Shown here: in pieces, positions 58,072 to 64,000 of the stretch
Position numbering within the stretch: the stretch's first letter is position 1
Layout of the letters: every line of letters begins with the position of its first letter
Notes under the pieces: generated by a model
Databases searched by the model: none
Seen by the model: the letters and a program-made list of their open reading frames with translations, nothing else
Told to the model about the DNA's origin: nothing
Position numbers and translations under genes: made by a program
NCBI RefSeq assembly: GCF_041206865.1
Contig: NZ_JBGEDP010000001.1
Location: 2,604,001 to 2,668,000, forward strand
From: Mycobacterium sp. HUMS_12744610
GTDB lineage: Bacteria; Actinomycetota; Actinomycetes; Mycobacteriales; Mycobacteriaceae
Length of the DNA: 64,000 bases
Reading direction: 5' to 3'

Positions 58072-58185
58072 GACTTTTTCACGGAGTTTCGCCACTCGAT
58101 CGGCCCCCTCACCGGACCTGCGAACAACGAGGGTTGGCCATAACGCGGGCAGCGCTCGGCACGGCTCACCGACAGGTGCACGGCG

Positions 58186-59034
58186 ATGAAAACGCTGGGG
58201 GTCGTCGTTGTTGTTGTGGTCGTTTTGTTATTGCTGGTGCTGGCGGTGCGGATCGTCAAGCAATACGAGAACGGCGTGCTGTTCCGGCTGGGCCGGGTGA
58301 TCGGAGAACGCCAACCCGGGTTGCGGCTGATCATTCCGTTCATCGATGTGCTGCACCGGATTTCGTTGCGAATCGTGACGATGCCGATCCAATCGCAGGG
58401 GATCATCACCCGCGACAACGTCAGTGTCGACGTCTCGGCGGTGGCCTATTTCAAGGTCGTCGACGCGGTGAAGTCGGTGGTGGCGATCGAGAACGTCTAC
58501 GCCGCGATCGATCAGATCGCCCAGACGACGCTGCGCAAGGTGGTCGGCCAGCACACCTTGGACGAGACGCTCTCGGAGACCGACAGGATCAATCTCGACA
58601 TCCGCGCGATCCTCGATGTCACCACCGTCGAATGGGGGGTGCAGGTCACCCTGGTGGAGCTCAAAGACATCCAACTGCCCGACAGCATGAAGCGGGCGAT
58701 GGCCCGCCAAGCCGAAGCGGAGCGGGAGAAGCGCGCGAAAATCATTGCCGCCGAGGGTGAATCGCTGGCCGCTGCCGCCTTGGGTGACGCCTCGGACACC
58801 ATGATGGCCCACCCGCTGGCGCTGCAGTTACGTAATCTGCAAACCCTGGTCGAGCTCGGTGTCGACAAGAACAGCACCGTGGTGTTCCCGGCGCCGTTGA
58901 TGTCGACCATCGCCGAACTCGGGAACTTCCTGGCCCGGGAAAACGGTGCAGCAGTCCAGCCAGAGCCACAGCCGCCGATTCCGGTTCCGGCAGCGGTGGC
59001 CAACGGAACCCCCGCCGCGGGGAGCCGGCTCTGA
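58186..59034 (+). CDS. SPFH/Band 7 domain protein (stomatin/slipin-like)
   Basis: A 282-residue membrane-anchored scaffold. An N-terminal hydrophobic hairpin ([18 protein letters not shown]) precedes the SPFH domain ([52 protein letters not shown]). An alanine/glutamate-rich coiled coil follows ([21 protein letters not shown]) and a proline-rich tail. Slipins form rings in membrane microdomains, often with NfeD proteins; no NfeD gene is present. It starts about 105 bases after the ISL3 target duplication. Confidence 0.88.
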   Translation: MKTLGVVVVVVVVLLLLVLAVRIVKQYENGVLFRLGRVIGERQPGLRLIIPFIDVLHRISLRIVTMPIQSQGIITRDNVSVDVSAVAYFKVVDAVKSVVAIENVYAAIDQIAQTTLRKVVGQHTLDETLSETDRINLDIRAILDVTTVEWGVQVTLVELKDIQLPDSMKRAMARQAEAEREKRAKIIAAEGESLAAAALGDASDTMMAHPLALQLRNLQTLVELGVDKNSTVVFPAPLMSTIAELGNFLARENGAAVQPEPQPPIPVPAAVANGTPAAGSRL

Positions 59035-59103
59035 TCGCCGTGCTGATGTTCTGTCGTTGATCGGGCGGGGTTACTGGTTGATCCACCGCGACACGCGTCC
59101 GGG

Positions 59104-59199
59104 ATGAAGAAGCTGTTCACCCAATTCTCTTTCCCCGGAGGACCGGTCCACGCGGGATACTTGAGTACCTTCGCGACATCCGGAGCGCCCCGACGATGA
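59104..59199 (+). pseudogene. Possible 5'/internal scrap of a phosphoketolase gene
   Basis: A 31-codon frame reads MKKLFTQFSFPGGPVHAG and then loses similarity before TGA 59197-59199. The KLFxQFSFPGG string resembles an internal segment of xylulose-5-phosphate/fructose-6-phosphate phosphoketolase. No other part of that enzyme is present nearby. It may be a relic of a deleted gene; the match is short and could be chance. Confidence 0.3.
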
Positions 59200-59236
59200 A
59201 GCACCCCGACGATAACGAGCAGGCGGGCAACCAACC

Positions 59237-61840
59237 ATGACCACTGAGGATGAGAAACTTCGAGCCGAGAGCTCCGCAGCGCCGACCAAGGCCGACCCGC
59301 ATGGAGATCTGAAATCGCTGCCGATGCCCGAGCTGGAAAAACAGCTCGGGAGTTCGGCCGACGGGCTTAGCGCAGCCGAGGCCGGTAAACGCCTGACTCA
59401 GTACGGGCCGAACGAGATCGGAGAGAAGAAAACCAACCAGCTGCTGAAGTTTCTCGGTTACTTCTGGGGTCCGATCCCGTGGATGATCGAGGTCGCCCTC
59501 ATCTTGTCGGGCGTGCTGCGCCACTGGCCGGATTTCGTCGTCATCTTCGTGCTGCTCGCCGCTAACGCGTTCATCGGGTTCTGGGAGGAACGGTCCGCGG
59601 GCAAAGCCATCGACGCCCTCAAAGCCCAACTGGCGGTCAACGCGCGGGTACTACGCGACAGCGCGTGGGTCACCCTCCCGGCGCGCGAACTCGTGCCGGG
59701 CGACATGATCCGGCTGCGGCTCGGCGACATCGTGGCGGCTGACGCCCGCCTGCTTGACGGCGACCCGGTGGAGGTGGACGAGTCCGCGCTGACGGGGGAG
59801 TCGCTGCCGGCCAGCCGCGGACCGGGCGACAACGTGTTCTCCGGATCGATCATGCGTCAGGGGGAGATCAGCGCCTTGGTGTACGCCACCGGTACGAGTA
59901 CCTACTTCGGCCACACCGCAGAACTGGTCCAAGCCGCCAACAGCGTCAGCCACTTCCAAAAGGCGGTGCTGCAGATCGGCAAGTTCCTGATCCTGCTCGC
60001 GCTGGCCATGGTGGTGTTGATCGTCGTCGTGTCGACCCTGCGCGGCAACCCTTTCCTGAATACCGTCCAGTTCGTCCTGGTGCTCACTGTGGCGGCGATC
60101 CCGGTGGCGATGCCGACCGTGTTGTCGGTGACCATGGCCGTCGGCGCACGCCTGCTCGCCAGGAAGCAGGCCATCGTCACCCGGCTGGTCGCCATCGAGG
60201 AGCTCGCCGGCGTGGACGTGTTGTGCTCGGACAAGACCGGGACCCTGACCCAGAACAAGCTGACTCTGGGCGACCCGTTCGCCGTGGACGGGGTGAGCGC
60301 CGGCGACGTCATCCTCGCCGGCGCGCTGGCCTCGCGCGTCGACGACAACGACACCATCGACCTGGCCGTCCTGGCCGGACTGACCGACCCGACGGCACTC
60401 GACCCCTACCACATGGTCCACTTCCAACCTTTCGACGCGGTCCACAAGCGCACCGAGGCCAGCGTCGAGATCGCAGGCAAGCCGTCGTTCAAGGTCAGCA
60501 AGGGCGCACCGCAGGTCATCCTCGCCCTGGCCGACGACGCGGCCGAGGTGCAGGCAGCAGTGGACACCGCCGTGCAAGGGTTCGCCCAGCGCGGCTTCCG
60601 GTCGTTGGGGGTCGCCCGCGCCGACGGTGACGGACCGTGGCGGTTCCTGGGCGTGCTGCCGCTGTTCGACCCGCCCCGCGTCGACGCCAAAGAGATCATC
60701 GCGACTGCCGAACAGATGGGCGTGAAGGTCAAGATGGTCACCGGCGATGCCATCGCCATCGCCCGGGAGACCGCCAAGGCACTCGGGATGCGCGACGGGA
60801 TTCTTGACGCCGCCGGGCTGGGCGGCGTCAAGGAAGAGGTGACGGCCGCCCAGGCGACGGCGATCGCACAGGCCGACGGCTTCGCCCAGGTGTTCCCCGA
60901 ACACAAGTACCGCATCGTCGACGTGCTGCAGCAGCGCGGCCATATCGTCGGGATGACCGGTGATGGGGTGAACGACGCCCCCGCGCTGAAGAAGGCTGAC
61001 TGCGGCATCGCCGTGTCCGGGGCGACCGACGCGGCGCGCGCGGCGGCGTCCATGGTGCTGCTGAGCCCGGGCCTGTCGGTGATCATCGACGCGATCAAGG
61101 AAAGCCGCCGGATCGTGCAGCGCATGAACAGCTACGCGATCTACCGCATCTCCGAGACGTTGCGGGTGCTGCTGTTCGTGACCGCCGCGATCCTGGTTTT
61201 CGGCTCCTTTCCCGTGACGGCGATCATGATCGTCGTCCTCGCGCTGCTCAACGACGGCGCGATCTTGTCCATCGCCTACGACAACGTGAAGTACAAAAAC
61301 AGCCCCGAGGCGTGGAACATGCGCCTGGTCCTGGGGATAGCCACCGTCCTGGGTGTCATCGGGCCGATCGCCGCGTTCGGACTGTTCTACCTCGGCGAGC
61401 ACGCCTTCAATCTCGACCGCGACCAGCTGCAGACCCTGATGTATCTGATGCTGTCGGTCGCCGGCTCGATGACGATCTTCCTCACCCGTACCCGCGGGCC
61501 GTTCTGGTCCATCCGGCCGAAGCGGATTCTCGTGCTGGCCGTGCTCGGCGCCGAGGCCATTGCGACGCTGCTCGCCGGCTTCGGGGTACTGATGACGCCG
61601 CTCGGCTGGCAGTGGGTCGCCTTCGTCTGGGGCTACGCCATCGGCTGGGCACTCGTCACCGACCGCATCAAACTCCTCGCCTACCGCATCCTCGACCCGG
61701 TCAGACGTGACGGCGCTACCCACGGGGGAGCAGCCTCAGACGGTGACAGCTCGCCCGGTGACCCGAGTGCGCATGGTGTCGCTCCCACGACGACGATCGC
61801 CGCCTTCCACACCATCACCGATCACGCAGACCCCGTCTAG
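59237..61840 (+). CDS. P3A-type plasma-membrane proton-efflux P-type ATPase
   Basis: An 867-residue P-type ATPase of the H+-ATPase group. Features in order: cation_ATPase_N region (GLSAAEAGKRLTQYGPNEI), actuator domain with DESALTGESLP, transmembrane AIPVAMPTVLSVTMAVGA with the PVAMP motif, phosphorylation motif CSDKTGTLTQNKLTL, KGAPQVIL in the nucleotide domain, GDGVNDAPALKKAD, and the last transmembrane helices. These match plant and archaeal proton pumps rather than heavy-metal pumps. It would extrude protons to sustain cytoplasmic pH. The C-terminal 40 residues are hydrophilic and variable. Gene follows the SPFH gene by 200 bases. Confidence 0.9.
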   Translation: MTTEDEKLRAESSAAPTKADPHGDLKSLPMPELEKQLGSSADGLSAAEAGKRLTQYGPNEIGEKKTNQLLKFLGYFWGPIPWMIEVALILSGVLRHWPDFVVIFVLLAANAFIGFWEERSAGKAIDALKAQLAVNARVLRDSAWVTLPARELVPGDMIRLRLGDIVAADARLLDGDPVEVDESALTGESLPASRGPGDNVFSGSIMRQGEISALVYATGTSTYFGHTAELVQAANSVSHFQKAVLQIGKFLILLALAMVVLIVVVSTLRGNPFLNTVQFVLVLTVAAIPVAMPTVLSVTMAVGARLLARKQAIVTRLVAIEELAGVDVLCSDKTGTLTQNKLTLGDPFAVDGVSAGDVILAGALASRVDDNDTIDLAVLAGLTDPTALDPYHMVHFQPFDAVHKRTEASVEIAGKPSFKVSKGAPQVILALADDAAEVQAAVDTAVQGFAQRGFRSLGVARADGDGPWRFLGVLPLFDPPRVDAKEIIATAEQMGVKVKMVTGDAIAIARETAKALGMRDGILDAAGLGGVKEEVTAAQATAIAQADGFAQVFPEHKYRIVDVLQQRGHIVGMTGDGVNDAPALKKADCGIAVSGATDAARAAASMVLLSPGLSVIIDAIKESRRIVQRMNSYAIYRISETLRVLLFVTAAILVFGSFPVTAIMIVVLALLNDGAILSIAYDNVKYKNSPEAWNMRLVLGIATVLGVIGPIAAFGLFYLGEHAFNLDRDQLQTLMYLMLSVAGSMTIFLTRTRGPFWSIRPKRILVLAVLGAEAIATLLAGFGVLMTPLGWQWVAFVWGYAIGWALVTDRIKLLAYRILDPVRRDGATHGGAASDGDSSPGDPSAHGVAPTTTIAAFHTITDHADPV

Positions 61841-62096
61841 CACGACAATTCCGACTGTCCCTACGGACGGGAAATCATCCGCCACAACTCCGGCCAGGCA
61901 GTGTACCCGCGCAGCCCTCGCCAATTCCTGCGCCTGTTGTCGCCGGCGCAGTGAGGTTTCTTCAAGGCGCCAGGCGGGCAACGCAATTGACCTCACTGAA
62001 AGCGAATGCGGCGATCACTACCTAGTTGCGTCCAGGGGCGTGGTGTATGAGCCGGTAAGTCCGGTGGGCGTGTCGTAGCCCGGTAGAGGGCGGTCA
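61841..62096. other. Gap between the proton ATPase gene and the IS1081-like element
   Basis: No gene recognised on either strand. A minus-strand open frame at 61736-61996 overlaps the ATPase tail and shows no known motif. GGCGTGGTGTA at 62037-62047 reappears inverted at 63435-63445 on the far side of the insertion. Confidence 0.5.
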
Positions 62097-63420
62097 TCGC
62101 GTGATCCTTCGAAACGACCAGCAAAAGTCAATCGAAGGAGACAACGCGATGACCTCGTCCCACTTTATCGACCCCGAGCAGCTATTGGCTGATCAACTCG
62201 CGAAGGCAAGCCCGGATGTGCTGCGCGGTCTGTTGTCGGCGTTCATTGCCGCCTTGATGAGTGCCGAAGCCGATGCCTTGTGCGGGGCCGGCTACCGCGA
62301 ACGCAGCGACGAGCGGTCCAATCACCGCAACGGCTACCGGCCCCGTGATTTCGACACCCGTGCGGGCACCATCGAGGTGGCCATCCCCAAGTTGCGTCAG
62401 GGCAGCTATTTCCCGGATTGGCTGCTCGAGCGGCGCAAGCGCGCCGAGCGTGCCCTGACTAGTGTGGTGGCGACCTGCTATCTGCTGGGGGTGTCCACCC
62501 GGCGCATGGAGCGCCTCGTCGAAACCTTAGGCGTGACAAGGCTTTCCAAGTCGCAGGTGTCGATCATGGCCAAAGAGCTCGATGAGGCCGTTGAGGCGTT
62601 TCGCACCCGCCCGCTCGATGCCGGCCCGTATACGTTCCTGGCCGCTGATGCCCTGGTGCTCAAGGTGCGCGAGGCGGGCCGCGTCGTCGGCGTGCACACC
62701 TTGATCGCCACCGGCGTCAACGCCGAGGGTTACCGGGAGATCCTGGGCATCGAGGTGACCTCCGCCGAGGATGGGGCGGGCTGGCTGGCGTTCTTCCGTG
62801 ACCTGGTCGCCCGCGGTCTGTCCGGGGTCGCGCTGGTCACCAGCGATGCCCATCCCGGCCTGGTGGCCGCGATCGGCGCCACACTGCCCGGAGCGGCCTG
62901 GCAGCGGTGTCGAACGCACTACTCGGCCAATCTGATGTCGGTTACCCCGAAAGCGTCGTGGCCGTGGGTGCGCACCATGCTGCACTCCATCTACGACCAG
63001 CCCGACGCTGAATCGGTTGTCGCCCAATACGATCGAGTGCTCGACGCATTGTACGACAAGCTCCCCAACGTCGCCGAGCACCTCGACGGCGCCCGCCCGG
63101 ATCTGTTGGCGTTCACCGCCTTTCCCAAACAGATCTGGCGCCAGATCTGGTCCAACAATCCCCAGGAACGGCTCAACCGAGAGATCCGGCGTCGGACCGA
63201 CGTGGTGGGCATCTTCCCCGACCGGGCATCGATCATCCGCCTCGTCGGGGCCGTACTGGCCGAACAACACGACGAATGGATCGAAGGACGGCGCTACCTC
63301 GGCCTGGACGTCCTCACCCGTGCCCGCGCAGCCACGACCAGCACCGACCAACCAAGCCCACAGCAAACCGACGACACCCCCGCCCTAACCACCTAGACTG
63401 CCCCACGAAGGGTCACGCGA
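62097..63420 (+). mobile_element. IS1081-like element (IS256 family), 1324 bp
   Basis: Terminal inverted repeats of 15 bases: TCGCGTGATCCTTCG at 62097-62111 and the complement of TCGCGTGACCCTTCG at 63406-63420, 14 of 15 identical. The total of 1324 bp equals the length I recall for IS1081 of the M. tuberculosis complex. No target duplication is seen at the borders (GGCGGTCA against TCGGAACG), so the original insertion site may have been rearranged. Confidence 0.88.
62149..63396 (+). CDS. IS256-family transposase, IS1081-like
   Basis: A 415-residue DDE transposase, the same length as the IS1081 protein. Catalytic regions: FLAADALVLKVREAG (first Asp), LVTSDAHPGLVAAIGATLPGAAWQRCRTHY (second Asp and the Mutator-type signature), and SNNPQERLNREIRRRTDVVGIFPDR with the Glu. 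ATG 62149 is preceded by GAAGGAGACAACGCG; a GTG 48 bases upstream lies at the element end. Frame is uninterrupted, so the enzyme is probably active. Confidence 0.94.
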   Translation: MTSSHFIDPEQLLADQLAKASPDVLRGLLSAFIAALMSAEADALCGAGYRERSDERSNHRNGYRPRDFDTRAGTIEVAIPKLRQGSYFPDWLLERRKRAERALTSVVATCYLLGVSTRRMERLVETLGVTRLSKSQVSIMAKELDEAVEAFRTRPLDAGPYTFLAADALVLKVREAGRVVGVHTLIATGVNAEGYREILGIEVTSAEDGAGWLAFFRDLVARGLSGVALVTSDAHPGLVAAIGATLPGAAWQRCRTHYSANLMSVTPKASWPWVRTMLHSIYDQPDAESVVAQYDRVLDALYDKLPNVAEHLDGARPDLLAFTAFPKQIWRQIWSNNPQERLNREIRRRTDVVGIFPDRASIIRLVGAVLAEQHDEWIEGRRYLGLDVLTRARAATTSTDQPSPQQTDDTPALTT

Positions 63421-63589
63421 TCGGAACGAACTCCTACACCACGCCAGTGGGCATGACCCACTACCTGCCGCACTGCACAAGGCGCGGGTAACCCACGCCG
63501 ACAGTGGTGGCAATCTCCGGTCACCATCTGGGACGCTGACAGTGGTCGTTGCCCCGGGTCATGGAGAGACACACAAGCAGGAGGCGAAG

Positions 63590-64000
63590 TTGTCGGCGCT
63601 CTGGAAACGACTGGCGGAGGCTACCCGGGTAAAGCCGGGGTCCATCGTGGACCTGGCCAAGGACTTCGATCCCGGCCGCTACGACAAAGAGCTTCAACAA
63701 GACCACGGCGCCGCGGTGCTGGCCGATGCGAAGGCGGCGCTGCTGGATTTGCAGGACCGCTTCTTCGCCCAGGCCAACCGGTCGCTGTTGATCATCCTTC
63801 AGGCGATCGACGCGGCCGGTAAGGACGGCACGATCAAGCACGTGATGAGCGGCCTCAACCCGGAGGGGGTCGACGTGTACAGCTTCAAGACGCCATCGGC
63901 GACCGAGCAGGCACATGACTACCTCTGGCGGCACCAAAGGGCGCTGCCGGAATTGGGCCGCATCGCGGTGTTCAACCGGTCGCACTACGAGAACGTACTG
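63590..64000 (+). CDS. PPK2-family polyphosphate kinase, N-terminal part (3' truncated by window)
   Basis: 137 residues of a polyphosphate:nucleotide phosphotransferase. The Walker A loop of PPK2 is present as LQAIDAAGKDGTIKHVMSGLNPEGVDV, followed by SFKTPSATEQAHDYLWRHQRALPELGRIAVFNRSHYENVL, which is the region up to the Walker B part. The enzyme uses polyphosphate to phosphorylate AMP, ADP or GDP, or the reverse; the subclass needs the missing half. TTG 63590 follows AGGAGG (63579-63584) with five bases between. An in-frame GTG 63542 would add 16 residues and lacks a ribosome binding site. Confidence 0.88.
   Translation, partial: MSALWKRLAEATRVKPGSIVDLAKDFDPGRYDKELQQDHGAAVLADAKAALLDLQDRFFAQANRSLLIILQAIDAAGKDGTIKHVMSGLNPEGVDVYSFKTPSATEQAHDYLWRHQRALPELGRIAVFNRSHYENVL

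Noticed and set aside
59651..61723. 690-codon minus-strand frame opposite the proton ATPase
   Set aside because: Shadow of a gene with complete P-type ATPase motifs.
61736..61996. 86-codon minus-strand frame at the end of the proton ATPase gene
   Set aside because: Overlaps the ATPase 3' end, no known motif; considered chance.

Overview
The window is high-GC chromosomal DNA from a mycobacterium, most likely a slow grower; I cannot name the species. The first two thirds follow, in reverse orientation, the Mycobacterium tuberculosis segment from fadD15 (Rv2187) to Rv2144c almost gene for gene. Mycobacterium-specific genes include wag31, pknL and its partner, mptA, lppM, a DAP-type murE and pbpB.

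Layout. 1-456: the tail of an IS630-family element abutting fadD15. 457-17831: lipid and envelope genes (fadD15, two SRPBCC proteins, an ArsA-like ATPase, an acyltransferase, the lipomannan mannosyltransferases MptC and MptA, idsA2, lppM) with an exoribonuclease, aroG, the PknL kinase and its DNA-binding partner, a flavin-independent-type MTHFR and a GNAT enzyme. 17832-39717: a complete division and cell-wall (dcw) cluster running mraZ-rsmH-ftsL-like-pbpB-murE-murF-mraY-murD-ftsW-murG-murC-ftsQ-ftsZ-pgeF-yggS-sepF-yggT-wag31-Rv2144c. Most junctions overlap by 1-4 bases. murC carries an apparent one-base deletion, which is probably a sequence error because the gene is essential.

39718-49334 leaves this synteny. 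A broken oxidoreductase tail is followed by a two-gene signalling module: a GAF-GAF-PP2C-HATPase fusion protein and a STAS anti-anti-sigma protein. Next comes a copper locus: a SigC-like ECF sigma factor with a 4-TM protein behind it, the copper P-type ATPase CtpB, a CopD-CtaG fusion and a zinc-finger membrane protein. 49401-54962 is a compact catabolic operon under a divergent TetR regulator: extradiol dioxygenase, FAH-type hydrolase, FAD hydroxylase and cytochrome P450. Two copies of a 14-bp operator lie in the divergent promoter.

54963-64000 is rearranged. It holds gene remnants, a patatin-like lipase, an intact ISL3-family element with inverted repeats and an 8-bp target duplication, an SPFH protein, a P3A-type proton ATPase, a 1324-bp IS1081-like element and the start of a PPK2 polyphosphate kinase. 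I found no tRNA, rRNA or CRISPR array.

At least six genes start a few bases after a TANNNT -10 box, which implies leaderless transcripts. Two intergenic regions carry copies of the same 60-bp palindromic repeat. References to M. tuberculosis orthologues rest on recalled family knowledge, not on a database search.
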